Source: a virus
Length of the DNA: 33,978 nucleotides
Strand: one strand, 5' to 3'
Virus record (IMG/VR): IMGVR_UViG_3300042549_002645
Location: 1 to 33,978 of that record
Part shown: piece by piece, positions 1 to 7,063 of the stretch
Layout of the letters: every line of letters begins with the position of its first letter
Position numbering within the stretch: position 1 is the first letter of the stretch
Program-made: the position numbers and the translations under genes
Notes under the pieces: generated by a model
Database searches by the model: none
What the model was told of the DNA's origin: nothing
Seen by the model: only the letters and a program-made list of their open reading frames with translations

Positions 1-81
1 CAAAATTTTGAGTTTGAGGTTTACGATACTAACGACAATTTACTTTACAGAGGTAAAGCATACGCAACCACAACGATATGA
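1..81 (+). CDS. Partial CDS: C-terminus of the small gene preceding the portal gene
   Basis: These 26 codons plus TGA duplicate the end of the gene at 33669-33932 because of the terminal overlap. The stop overlaps the portal start as ATGA. It is not an additional gene; the full copy is described at the right end. Confidence 0.9.
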   Translation, partial: QNFEFEVYDTNDNLLYRGKAYATTTI

Positions 82-127
82 GTATAGAAATTTTACAATT
101 AGCAAACTATAACCGACCAGAAATAAA
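1..127. repeat. Terminal direct repeat, left copy (circular assembly overlap)
   Basis: Bases 1-127 are identical to 33852-33978. The repeat runs through the end of one gene and the start of the portal gene, and both are intact across the junction, so it closes a circle of 33,851 bp. A 127-base overlap equals the largest default k-mer of common metagenome assemblers (established knowledge), so this is probably an assembly overlap and not a packaged terminal repeat. A true 127-bp repeat cannot be excluded without reads. Confidence 0.95.
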
Positions 128-1799
128 AGAAAGCGCTTCTAAAGACTTTGTTTTGAATGGCGACAAAAATAGTTTTTACCAAGAGATTATTGATAGGTAT
201 AACGGAAGCGCAACAAATAGAACTATTATAGACGCTTATGCACAGTATATCTATGGTAAGGGTTTAACTTCAAACCAAAAGAGTACAAAGGCTATCCAAT
301 TTGCAGATATTTTAAGAATATTATCTAAAAAAGATTTAAAAAATGTTTGTCAGGATTACTCTTTATTTGGCGAGGCAAGTATGGAGATAATTTTTAAAGG
401 TGGTAATATTGCACAAATTAAACACACTCCAAAAAATTGTATTGTACCTAATAAAATGGATGAAAACGGTGACGTAAAAAGTTATTGGTATTCACGTGAT
501 TTTTCACAGCCAAGAAAATACGAGCCTTTACAAATACCTGCCTTTGGTTTTGATACAATTAAAAATGGTTCAGCAATTTATATAATTTCAGATTATCAAG
601 TAGGTAAAACATATTTCAGTGACCCTACATACTTGAGCGGTATGCCATACGCTGTCTTTGAAGAAGAATACGCAAACTTTGTTGTTAACCATATTAAAAA
701 CGGTTTATCGTTCGGTCATATCATTAATTTTAACGATGGTGCGGATAAAACAGAAGAACAAAAGAATGCAATCTTTGATTCATTTAGACAAAATTTAGCA
801 GGTAGCACAAACGCTGGTAAATTCGTTTTAGCTTATAACGACAACAAAGAAAATAGCGTAACTATTGAAGCGTTAACTGTAAGTGATGCTCATAAACAAT
901 ATGAGTTTTTGACCGCTGACGCTATGCAGAAAATAATGCTATCGCACCGAGTTACTTCTCCGATTCTTTTCGGTATTAAAGACGCTACAGGTTTTGGAAA
1001 CAATGCGGACGAAATGCAAGTGGCTTTTGACGAATTAATGTTAAATGTAATTCAACCAAAACAAGAGGTTATTTTAGACGCTTTAATGTTTGTTTTAAAC
1101 CAAAACGGATTTAATATTGACTTGGATTTTATACCGTTAAGACCTAAAACAACAACCGTGCAACCTACTCAACTATCAAAGCAAATACAAGAGCGTAGTT
1201 TTGAGGATATTGAATTGGATTTGGCTAATTATGGCGAAACTTTAGACGAAAATGAATGGGAGTTAGTAAGTTCTAATCCTTTAGACTTTGAAAAAGAAAG
1301 TGAATTAGATGCAGAGGTTGAAAGTTTAAATAAAATGTCTTTAAATTTAGCTGAAATTACTTTAGCAGCAGTTTCAACAGGAACGGCAAGAACTAAAAGC
1401 GTTTCTGAATTAGATACAAAATTATATATTACTCGTTATAGATATAGCGGAAATCCTAATCCTGAAAGAGCATTTTGCAAGGCTATGATGAGAGCAAATA
1501 AACTTTACAGAAAAGAGGATATTGATGCTATGAGTCAAAGAAATGTAAACCCTGGTTTTGGTATGCACCCTAACCCTAACCAACCCTACGATATACTATT
1601 ATGGAAGGGCGGTGGCTTACTTTCAGACGCTTTTCCGCACGGAACTTGTAAGCATACATGGATGCGTGAAATGTATAGAAAAATCGGGACAGGTAAAAAT
1701 ACCGCTGCACAACCTTCAACACCTGCTGAAGTTCGTAAAAATGGAGAAATTGCTCCGACTATTAACCCTAAAGCGTATATTGCGCCACATGATATGTAA
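78..1799 (+). CDS. Portal protein with C-terminal MuF-like extension
   Basis: 573 residues. The protein probably forms the dodecameric portal ring through which DNA enters and leaves the capsid. Residues 1-370 have the look of Bacteroidota phage portal proteins: an early conserved block with AYAQYIYGKGL, a region with LSHRVTSPILFGI typical of the portal stem, and a tail ending near DLDFIPLRP. From about residue 430 a second part begins, with RYSGNPNPERAFC, a glycine-rich stretch and CKHTWMR. This C/H pattern recalls the C-terminal motif of MuF/SPP1 gp7 minor head proteins and suggests a natural fusion. The start overlaps the upstream stop as ATGA, and the stop overlaps the next start by one base. 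The portal call rests on family memory plus position (capsid protein upstream, connector downstream). The MuF part is inference. Confidence 0.82.
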   Translation: MSIEILQLANYNRPEIKESASKDFVLNGDKNSFYQEIIDRYNGSATNRTIIDAYAQYIYGKGLTSNQKSTKAIQFADILRILSKKDLKNVCQDYSLFGEASMEIIFKGGNIAQIKHTPKNCIVPNKMDENGDVKSYWYSRDFSQPRKYEPLQIPAFGFDTIKNGSAIYIISDYQVGKTYFSDPTYLSGMPYAVFEEEYANFVVNHIKNGLSFGHIINFNDGADKTEEQKNAIFDSFRQNLAGSTNAGKFVLAYNDNKENSVTIEALTVSDAHKQYEFLTADAMQKIMLSHRVTSPILFGIKDATGFGNNADEMQVAFDELMLNVIQPKQEVILDALMFVLNQNGFNIDLDFIPLRPKTTTVQPTQLSKQIQERSFEDIELDLANYGETLDENEWELVSSNPLDFEKESELDAEVESLNKMSLNLAEITLAAVSTGTARTKSVSELDTKLYITRYRYSGNPNPERAFCKAMMRANKLYRKEDIDAMSQRNVNPGFGMHPNPNQPYDILLWKGGGLLSDAFPHGTCKHTWMREMYRKIGTGKNTAAQPSTPAEVRKNGEIAPTINPKAYIAPHDM

Positions 1800-2359
1800 T
1801 GGAAACAATTTTATTAAACGATAACGAGATTACAGAAAGCACTTTATTAGGTGGGAATATTGATGTAGATAGATATAAATTCTGTATTATCGACGCTCAA
1901 ATATCTAAACTTGAAGAATGTTTAGGGGAAACGCTTTACGAGAAAATAAAAGATGAATTCGATGCGGGTACTTTAGCGGGCAATTATTTGATATTGCATA
2001 CAAAGTATATAAAACCTTTTTTAATCCATCAGAGCGCATTAGAATACCTTAAAATTGGAGCGTACCACGTTAGCAATGGAGGTATTTATAAACATACACC
2101 AAGTAATGGTACCGCAATAGATAAAAACGAGGTGGATTTTTTAGTAGAAAATCAAAGGTCAAAGGCTGAAATGTATTTGCAAAGAATGGAAAAGTGGCTT
2201 GCGGTTAATACAATACCCGAATATTATTCTTATGTATCGGGAACGGTAACACCTGCAAGAAAGTCAAGTATTGGAAATTGGTATTATGATGGTATGGATT
2301 ATACAAACAAGCGAAATAAAAGCGATAATGACAACGATATTGACTTCGGATACTGGTAA
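1799..2359 (+). CDS. Head-tail connector (gp6-like adaptor)
   Basis: 186 residues starting in the last base of the portal stop (TAATG). The N-terminal half has the helical pattern of phage connector proteins in this phylum: a short leader, then YKFCIIDAQISKLEECLGET LYEKI, matching the block usually written as a first helix followed by 'LG..LY..I'. The C-terminus is Asn/Asp rich (KSDNDNDIDFGYW). Position right after the portal gene is where head-completion adaptors normally lie. I assign the role from this pattern and the neighbours; no catalytic residues are expected. It could also be called a head completion protein. Confidence 0.65.
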   Translation: METILLNDNEITESTLLGGNIDVDRYKFCIIDAQISKLEECLGETLYEKIKDEFDAGTLAGNYLILHTKYIKPFLIHQSALEYLKIGAYHVSNGGIYKHTPSNGTAIDKNEVDFLVENQRSKAEMYLQRMEKWLAVNTIPEYYSYVSGTVTPARKSSIGNWYYDGMDYTNKRNKSDNDNDIDFGYW

Positions 2360-2453
2360 AAAAGAGCGTGAGGCTAAAAAAACTATTGAGAAACTGCAAA
2401 TCTATTTAAAGAAAAATGAGTCAACAAATAATAAACGTAGGGGCGACCGCTAA
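2328..2453 (+). CDS. Possible small overlapping ORF
   Basis: A 41-codon frame starts inside the connector gene and ends inside the fibre gene, bridging the 56-base gap between them. Residues about 11-30 (KKEREAKKTIEKLQIYLKKN) are Lys/Glu rich and could form an amphipathic helix. Nothing else supports it, and low-complexity AT-rich DNA gives such frames by chance. It is listed because the gap would otherwise be empty. Confidence 0.22.
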   Translation: MTTILTSDTGKKEREAKKTIEKLQIYLKKNESTNNKRRGDR

Positions 2454-3783
2454 CGATGGAACAGGCGATACTTTAAGACTATCCCAACAAAAGGCGAATC
2501 TTAATTTTACAGAATTATACGGAAGTAAATTGGATTCAGTTGTGGCGGGTACAAACGTAACAATTGATAATACCGACCCTTTAAATCCAATTATATCAAG
2601 TACTGGTGGAGGTGGAACTTTAGATTTGCAAGATGTTACTGATAATGGCGCAACAACTACAAACGCTTTAAATGTTCAAGTATTAGATGAATATAGTATT
2701 GTAAATAAGGATAATATTTATACTGCAGATGATACAACTACATCTTATTCTTATATTGATAACACTGGAAGACTTGGAATAAATAGCGGAGATTTTGAGG
2801 GTACAATTCAAGCTAATAATTTAACGGCAAATAATGTTAATTTAGAATTTCCACAGAAAGCAGTTGGTAGTTATACAATTGCTACGACTTCTGATTTAAC
2901 TGGATTTGGCGATATGCTTAAATCGGTTTACGATACAGACGACGACGGAATAGTTGACTCGGCTAAAAAAGAGATTGTACAATTCATAAATAAATCAGGC
3001 GCAACCATTACAAAGGGTACAATTGTTTATTTAAAATCGAGTTCATCAAGTTCTACTTATCCTGAAGTCTTAAAAGCTAACGCAAGTACGGAGGCTACAA
3101 GTTCAAAAACAATCGGGGCAGTATTTGAGGACGTTGCAAATGATGCAACAGGATATTTGGTAACGAGTGGAGAGGTTAGAAATTTAAATACTTCATCCTA
3201 TGTAATTGGCGACAAACTTTGGCTTTCAACTACTGATGGATTAGTTACTACAACCGTACCAACGCAACCAAATCACGCAGTATTTATCGGAACGGTAACA
3301 CGCGCGCAAAGTGTTAACGGTCGTATTTTATACGCTATCCAAAACGGCTATGAGTTAAACGAGCTGCATAATTGCCTAATAACTACACCCGCAAATAATG
3401 ATGTATTGACTTATGAAAGTTCGACTTCATTATGGAAAAATAAAACGCTTTCAGGAGGTGGCGGTGGTTCTTCTTTAGTAGTTACAAATAGACAAACGGC
3501 TTCTTATACTTTGGTTTTGACCGATCTTGATAAATTAGTTGAAATGAATGTAGCAACGGCTAACAATTTAACAATTCCTTTGAATAGTTCAGTTGCTTTT
3601 GCAATAGGTACTAAAATAGATGTTGTTCAATATGGAGCTGGTCAAACTACATTTGTACCTATATCAGGTGTTACTATTAGAACTGCCAATAGTTGGCTAA
3701 AAATGAATGCAAGATATGGAGCCGCAACGCTTACCAAGATAGCGACTGATGAATGGTATTTATGGGGTAACTTAAATGCGTAA
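2416..3783 (+). CDS. Tail fibre / receptor-binding structural protein
   Basis: 455 residues. The N-terminus INVGATANDGTGDTLR followed by KANLNFTELY is a motif shared by many phage fibre and appendage proteins. The middle has low-complexity Ser/Thr/Gly and beta-repeat character, and a GDMLKSVYDTDDDGIVDSAK block seen in fibres and collars. A glycine linker near residue 347 separates a C-terminal domain ending in WYLWGNLNA, probably the tip. Trimeric beta-structure is expected from this composition. It is followed after 2 bases by a LamG-type protein, so the two probably form the host-adsorption apparatus. The exact partner and receptor are unknown. Confidence 0.75.
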   Translation: MSQQIINVGATANDGTGDTLRLSQQKANLNFTELYGSKLDSVVAGTNVTIDNTDPLNPIISSTGGGGTLDLQDVTDNGATTTNALNVQVLDEYSIVNKDNIYTADDTTTSYSYIDNTGRLGINSGDFEGTIQANNLTANNVNLEFPQKAVGSYTIATTSDLTGFGDMLKSVYDTDDDGIVDSAKKEIVQFINKSGATITKGTIVYLKSSSSSSTYPEVLKANASTEATSSKTIGAVFEDVANDATGYLVTSGEVRNLNTSSYVIGDKLWLSTTDGLVTTTVPTQPNHAVFIGTVTRAQSVNGRILYAIQNGYELNELHNCLITTPANNDVLTYESSTSLWKNKTLSGGGGGSSLVVTNRQTASYTLVLTDLDKLVEMNVATANNLTIPLNSSVAFAIGTKIDVVQYGAGQTTFVPISGVTIRTANSWLKMNARYGAATLTKIATDEWYLWGNLNA

Positions 3784-3785
3784 TT

Positions 3786-4478
3786 ATGACAAATGGAATC
3801 TTAGATAGCAGCCAAAAGATAGTTACAGATGCACTTGTTTTAAATTATGATATAGCACAATTGAGAAGCTATCCAACTACAGGGACAGCGGTAACGGATT
3901 TAAGCGGAAGCGGAACTACGGGGACGTTGATTAATGGCGTGGCATTTAATAGCGGTAATGGAGGTACTTTACTTTTTGACGGTGTTAATGATTACATGGA
4001 TTTAGGTAGTGTTTTAAACTATACATCTGGTAATTTTTCATTTTCTTACTGGATTTATTTTATATCTTTAGTAGGTAACGGAGCAACTACATGCTGGAAA
4101 GGCTCATACGGAACTGTTGGATATTATGACCAAATTACACCAAGTGGTATTATTGGATTTCAAACGAATCAATCTGGAGTAGTTCAATCATCATCAGCGC
4201 CAACAGGCACAATAGTTATTAATAATTGGTATAACATATGTTATGTTAGAAATGGTCCATCAATAAGGATTTACGTTAATGGCATTGATAAAACAGGCAC
4301 TGCGGGAACTCACGTTGACCCAGCGACTTCTACTAATAGTTTTAGAATATCTAATTATAATAACGGTCAGTTTTATGGTAACTATTATCTTTCGCAATTT
4401 GCAAATTATAATAAAGCACTTTCATCAACAGAAATAACACAAAATTTTAACGCAAACAGATTAAGATATGGATTATAG
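3786..4478 (+). CDS. LamG/concanavalin A-like lectin domain protein
   Basis: 230 residues, almost entirely one LamG/ConA-like jelly roll. The diagnostic succession is visible: DLSGSGTTGTLINGVAF, then LLFDGVNDYMDLG (strand with a putative Ca/sugar site), FSFSYWIYF, NNWYNICYVRNG, IRIYVNGIDK and the final ANYNKALSSTEITQNFN. Such domains bind carbohydrate and often sit on virion tips. There is no signal peptide, which fits a virion protein. It begins 2 bases after the fibre stop and overlaps the next gene by 11 bases. The sugar specificity cannot be read from sequence. Confidence 0.85.
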   Translation: MTNGILDSSQKIVTDALVLNYDIAQLRSYPTTGTAVTDLSGSGTTGTLINGVAFNSGNGGTLLFDGVNDYMDLGSVLNYTSGNFSFSYWIYFISLVGNGATTCWKGSYGTVGYYDQITPSGIIGFQTNQSGVVQSSSAPTGTIVINNWYNICYVRNGPSIRIYVNGIDKTGTAGTHVDPATSTNSFRISNYNNGQFYGNYYLSQFANYNKALSSTEITQNFNANRLRYGL

Positions 4479-4716
4479 ATTATATGCAATTTTGACAGTT
4501 TTAGAGGCTGAAAAAATAGACTTCGCGCAAGTTAAAGAAACATCATTTGAAACATTAAGAAAGTCAAATGATGGATTATTAACATTTCTTGAATTTGATT
4601 GTAATGATATAGCGTCTTTTTTATCGTCTTTAGATATTATAAAAGTTGTTACTTATAATGAATTAATAATTATTTTAGAAACAATAGAATGGAAATCTTT
4701 AAATTTTGCATTATGA
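4468..4716 (+). CDS. Hypothetical protein between LamG protein and holin
   Basis: 82 residues, unrecognised. It starts within the end of the LamG gene and its stop overlaps the next start (ATGA), so it is translationally coupled in the fibre-lysis operon. The sequence is acidic with alternating hydrophobic residues (SFLSSLDIIKVVTYNELIIILETIEW) and no clear membrane segment. Genes in this position can be fibre-assembly chaperones, but that is only a guess from context. Confidence 0.65.
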   Translation: MDYRLYAILTVLEAEKIDFAQVKETSFETLRKSNDGLLTFLEFDCNDIASFLSSLDIIKVVTYNELIIILETIEWKSLNFAL

Positions 4717-5165
4717 CCATTCCAATTAAGAAAATAGAGCCGATTACATTTATCGGAATAGCTTTAGCTTTTATTGCACCAATATACCCTTTAATGGCTA
4801 CCGTTTGCACGTTTATCGTAGCTGATGCTTTACTTGAAATTATCAATTCATTTAAGAATAAGCAATTTTGCCCTACGTTTGTAAAGAGATTAATATTAAA
4901 ATTCCTATCTTATAACATTTGTTTGATAATTATTTACGTTTTAGAGGTCAATTTATTAGGGGAGTTTATAAAAATGATAATGAATGTACCACTATTATTG
5001 ACTAAGATACTAAGTGTTGGTTTAATATGGTTAGAACTTAATTCAATAGACGAAAACTTTTATAAAATTACGGGTAAAAGATTCGTAAAAGAGTTCAAAA
5101 AATTGATTATATTTGGTAAAGAAATCAGAAACGAAATACAAGAAAATGGACAAAATAACAGTTGA
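4713..5165 (+). CDS. Probable holin (small membrane protein)
   Basis: 150 residues from the ATG that overlaps the preceding stop. A start 24 bases earlier is possible but breaks the ATGA coupling. Three or four hydrophobic segments are visible, at about residues 10-36 (FIGIALAFIAPIYPLMATVC), 60-80 (NICLIIIYVLEV) and 88-108 (VPLLLTKILSVGLIWLEL), followed by a charged Lys/Glu tail. This layout and the neighbouring endolysin fit the Bacteroidota phage holin family, in which holins permeabilise the inner membrane to release endolysin. The last 20 bases overlap the endolysin gene. The function is inferred from topology and context. Confidence 0.7.
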   Translation: MTIPIKKIEPITFIGIALAFIAPIYPLMATVCTFIVADALLEIINSFKNKQFCPTFVKRLILKFLSYNICLIIIYVLEVNLLGEFIKMIMNVPLLLTKILSVGLIWLELNSIDENFYKITGKRFVKEFKKLIIFGKEIRNEIQENGQNNS

Positions 5166-5622
5166 AAGAATTGAAAAGGCGCATCCTAAGATTAGAGAGG
5201 AATTAAGCGTATATTATAAGGAATGTAATAACTTACTACCTAAACACGTAAGGCTCCGTTTTAGCCACGTTTTTAGAAGCCCAGCAGAACAACACGCGTT
5301 GTATTTACAAAAGCCTAAAGTAACTAACGCTGATTCGTGGCAATCGATTCACAATTACGGTTTAGCATTTGATATAGTACTTTTATATGATAAAAATGCA
5401 GACGGAACTTTTGAAACTGCAAGCTGGACTATTGATGAGCATTGGGATAGAGTAGTAAGTTATTTTAAAAGCAAAGGTTATGAGTGGGGCGGAGATTTTA
5501 AATCATTTAAAGATAAACCACACTTTGAGAAAAACTTCGGCTTTGATTGGAAAACATTAAAAAGTAGATTTGATAAAGGAATAACTTTAAACGATAATGG
5601 TATCGTTTATGTAAAAATATAA
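5146..5622 (+). CDS. Endolysin, peptidase M15 family
   Basis: 158 residues. It is probably a zinc L-alanyl-D-glutamate or D,D-peptidase that cleaves peptidoglycan stem peptides at lysis. The metal site of the M15 fold is visible: H and D in SIHNYGLAFDIV (the SxHxxGxAxD motif) and the later H in DKPHFE, preceded by WGGDF. FRSPAEQHALY is the usual N-terminal block of the fold. I chose the ATG at 5146 because the upstream alternative lies wholly within the holin tail. There is no signal peptide, so export depends on the holin. It is the strongest functional call in the lysis cassette. Confidence 0.9.
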   Translation: MDKITVERIEKAHPKIREELSVYYKECNNLLPKHVRLRFSHVFRSPAEQHALYLQKPKVTNADSWQSIHNYGLAFDIVLLYDKNADGTFETASWTIDEHWDRVVSYFKSKGYEWGGDFKSFKDKPHFEKNFGFDWKTLKSRFDKGITLNDNGIVYVKI

Positions 5623-5625
5623 ACA

Positions 5626-5769
5626 ATGGTAAAAAGATTATACAAAAAAATTATTCCTATTTTCTTTTATATTGGGGTTAATACAATCGGAATTCCTGAT
5701 TTATTTAGAATTGATTTAATAGAATTTAGAAAAGAATTAAACGTACTTCAAAGATATTCATATAATTAA
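5626..5769 (+). CDS. Small hypothetical protein with one hydrophobic segment
   Basis: 47 residues, starting 3 bases after the endolysin stop. A basic start (MVKRLYKK) is followed by a hydrophobic stretch IIPIFFYIGVNTIGIP and a charged tail. It could be a small membrane protein supporting lysis. There is no lipobox, so it is not an obvious spanin. Confidence 0.55.
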   Translation: MVKRLYKKIIPIFFYIGVNTIGIPDLFRIDLIEFRKELNVLQRYSYN

Positions 5770-5780
5770 AATATAAAACA

Positions 5781-5942
5781 ATGGAAAAAAAAGAATTGAT
5801 TAATTTGGCGCTAAAAGATATTGCGATCAAATACAGTGAAAGTCCAGCAACAACAAACGCTGGAAGATGGTTGAGGTTAATTGTTAAGTACATTCCGACC
5901 GATTTAATTATTAAAGCGTTTGCGCATAAGTTAACAAGATAA
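5781..5942 (+). CDS. Small hypothetical protein
   Basis: 53 residues, unrecognised. It is preceded by an A-rich stretch (AAACA before ATG), the usual start context in this genome. The C-terminal half (WLRLIVKYIPTDLIIKAFAH) could be an amphipathic helix that associates with membrane. It lies 11 bases after the previous gene in the same orientation. Confidence 0.5.
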   Translation: MEKKELINLALKDIAIKYSESPATTNAGRWLRLIVKYIPTDLIIKAFAHKLTR

Positions 5943-5967
5943 CTAACAACTTTAAAAAATATAAAAA

Positions 5968-6141
5968 ATGGAAAAAGAACAAGAAAAAATGGATTTAGAG
6001 TTTAAAGAAGCGGTAGAGCCTGCTATAAGATACTTATTGAAAAATCATAACCCTCACACTAAAATATATATTGATTATTCAAGCGCTGAATTACTTTTTG
6101 GTGAAAAATGTCATAATTTAAACAACGAAGTAACTGATTAA
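5968..6141 (+). CDS. Small hypothetical protein (common Bacteroidota phage type)
   Basis: 57 residues. The core EAVEPAIRYLLKNHNPHTKI and the following strand YIDYSSAELLFGE resemble short proteins I have seen in many Bacteroidota phages, with the pattern 'EPLIKYLAENHHPHT...V..T..AELLEG'. No function is known. It closes the lysis-side gene run before the tRNA region. Confidence 0.6.
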   Translation: MEKEQEKMDLEFKEAVEPAIRYLLKNHNPHTKIYIDYSSAELLFGEKCHNLNNEVTD

Positions 6142-6154
6142 CAAGATAATTTAG

Positions 6155-6162
6155 TATATTTG
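6155..6162 (+). promoter_or_regulatory. Candidate Bacteroidota -7 box
   Basis: TATATTTG matches the TAnnTTTG -7 element, although the -33 box at the expected distance is weak. Transcription from here would produce the hairpin and tRNA and then the gene at 6353. Confidence 0.45.
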
Positions 6163-6206
6163 TTCAAGGCTTTCGGAGGTAAATAATTAATTGCGGGAAA
6201 AACGGT

Positions 6207-6236
6207 TTAAAGTGGTCAAATTCGACCACTTTAAAA
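6207..6236. other. Long perfect hairpin upstream of tRNA
   Basis: TTTAAAGTGGTC, a 6-base loop, then GACCACTTTAAA give a perfect 12-bp stem. It is followed on + by AAAAGGG, not by T residues, and on - there is no T-run directly after the stem, so it is not a standard terminator in either direction. It may be a processing or stability element for the tRNA transcript. The 6142-6266 interval holds only this hairpin and the candidate promoter. Confidence 0.6.
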
Positions 6237-6266
6237 AAAGGGATTGAGGTGTCCTTGGTCGGGTTA

Positions 6267-6339
6267 GTCAGGTGGCGGAATTGGAAACGCACCTATGAAA
6301 AACGTGGGAGATTACAGGTTCGATTCCTGTCCTGACTAC
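6267..6339 (+). tRNA. tRNA-like gene with atypical anticodon loop (anticodon uncertain: AAA or GAA)
   Basis: 73 nt. Acceptor AGTCAGG pairs perfectly with CCTGACT, followed by discriminator A and no encoded CCA. The D arm GCG/CGC has a GG in the loop. The T arm ACAGG/CCTGT has the canonical TTCGATT loop, and the 5-nt variable loop is normal. In this register the anticodon stem is CCTAT/GTGGG with two wobbles, and the loop GAAAAAC lacks the near-universal U33. Shifting the anticodon stem by two bases gives loop ATGAAAA with U33 and anticodon GAA (Phe), but with a C-C mismatch and a shared base in the D arm. It is either a decayed tRNA-Phe or an unusual phage tRNA. Confidence 0.75.
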
Positions 6340-6352
6340 AAAATTTAAGATT

Positions 6353-6553
6353 ATGAAAGAAAAAGTATTTAATCCACAACCACATTATGATAATACAAAA
6401 GGCAGTTTATATAAAGTAGGTAGTGAAAGAAATTGGAATCCGTATTTATTCGATGTGGTAAAGAGATTAGAACGAGGAGGTAAAAAAGACCCTCTTAAAC
6501 AAGAAATAGAAAAAAGTATTGACGTTTTAAAGATTTGGCTTTCAGAAATTTAG
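6353..6553 (+). CDS. Small phage protein, weakly DUF3310-like
   Basis: 66 residues. The pattern NPQPHYDNTKGSLY then YLFDVVKRLERGGKKDPLKQ then a helix ending WLSEI resembles the layout of DUF3310 (HY near the start, a 'KYl.R...KD...ei.KA...L' helix pair), but the match is by eye only. It starts 13 bases after the tRNA and is followed by a strong terminator, so the tRNA and this gene probably form one short transcript. Confidence 0.6.
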   Translation: MKEKVFNPQPHYDNTKGSLYKVGSERNWNPYLFDVVKRLERGGKKDPLKQEIEKSIDVLKIWLSEI

Positions 6554-6577
6554 TGTTTTATTTTGTTTTGTTTTAAG

Positions 6578-6607
6578 ACCGTTAATTAATTTTAGCGGTT
6601 TTTTTTT
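6578..6607 (+). terminator. Rho-independent terminator
   Basis: ACCGTTAA, loop TTAATT, TTAGCGGT (8 bp with one G-T), followed by eight further T residues. It ends the transcript carrying the tRNA and the 66-residue gene. Confidence 0.9.
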
Positions 6608-6616
6608 GCTTAATAG

Positions 6617-6647
6617 TTTGGTAATTAAAAATAATTACTATATTTGC
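6617..6647 (+). promoter_or_regulatory. Promoter with palindromic operator (site 1)
   Basis: -33 box TTTG (6617-6620), then GTAATTAAAAATAATTAC (6621-6638), then -7 box TATATTTGC (6639-6647). The 18-bp element fills the spacer and is the same palindrome, with a changed centre, as at 7740 and 12475. It drives the gene at 6685 and probably the HTH and C5 methyltransferase genes. Confidence 0.8.
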
Positions 6648-6684
6648 ATATAATTATTAACGAAAACAAAAAACAAAAAACATT

Positions 6685-6882
6685 ATGAAACCAAAAGAAA
6701 AGGCGGAAGAACTTGTTAAAAAATATACAGACATGAGTATATTTAAATTTGCAGCTAAGAAATGCGCATTAATTGCAGTTGATGAAATATTAAAAAACTA
6801 TTATAAAAATCATTTTCAAACAGGAAAAAAAATTGATTATTGGATAGAAGTAAAAGAAGAAATAGAAAATTTACAATCTTAA
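6685..6882 (+). CDS. EKAKEL-family small protein, paralogue 1
   Basis: 65 residues. It has the pattern KPKEKAEELVKK, AAKKCALIAVDEI and YWIEVKEEI, shared with two clear relatives here (17079 and 17565) and a more divergent one (17374). All look like short two- or three-helix proteins. The family is common in phages of this phylum; no function is known to me. It is the first gene behind operator promoter 1, followed 13 bases later by the small HTH gene. Confidence 0.75.
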   Translation: MKPKEKAEELVKKYTDMSIFKFAAKKCALIAVDEILKNYYKNHFQTGKKIDYWIEVKEEIENLQS

Positions 6883-6895
6883 ATAACTAAACATA

Positions 6896-7063
6896 ATGAA
6901 CGAAAAATTTATTCAACTATTCGAAAAATCTAAAATGACAAAAGCAGAGTTTTGCCGAGTTATTGGATTAAAAAAACAAAATGCAAATGTATATTTTAAC
7001 AACAAAAGCGAGATGAAAATAAGCACTTTTGAAAAATTTAAAAGAAACTATTATGCAAAATAA
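6896..7063 (+). CDS. Small HTH (Cro-like) DNA-binding protein
   Basis: 55 residues. MTKAEFCRVIGLKKQNANVY followed by FNNKSEMKISTFEKF has the spacing of a helix-turn-helix of the XRE/Cro kind: 'mtk.eFc..iGl..qn...yl..k..i....le'. It lacks any other domain. It overlaps the methyltransferase start by 11 bases and lies in the operon controlled by operator promoter 1. That makes it a natural candidate for the protein binding the 18-bp palindrome found in three promoters. Binding is inference; the HTH is a by-eye call. Confidence 0.65.
   Translation: MNEKFIQLFEKSKMTKAEFCRVIGLKKQNANVYFNNKSEMKISTFEKFKRNYYAK

Noticed and set aside
1558-1824. 88-codon frame inside the portal gene
   Set aside because: It overlaps the conserved portal C-terminus in another frame, with no start context or known pattern.
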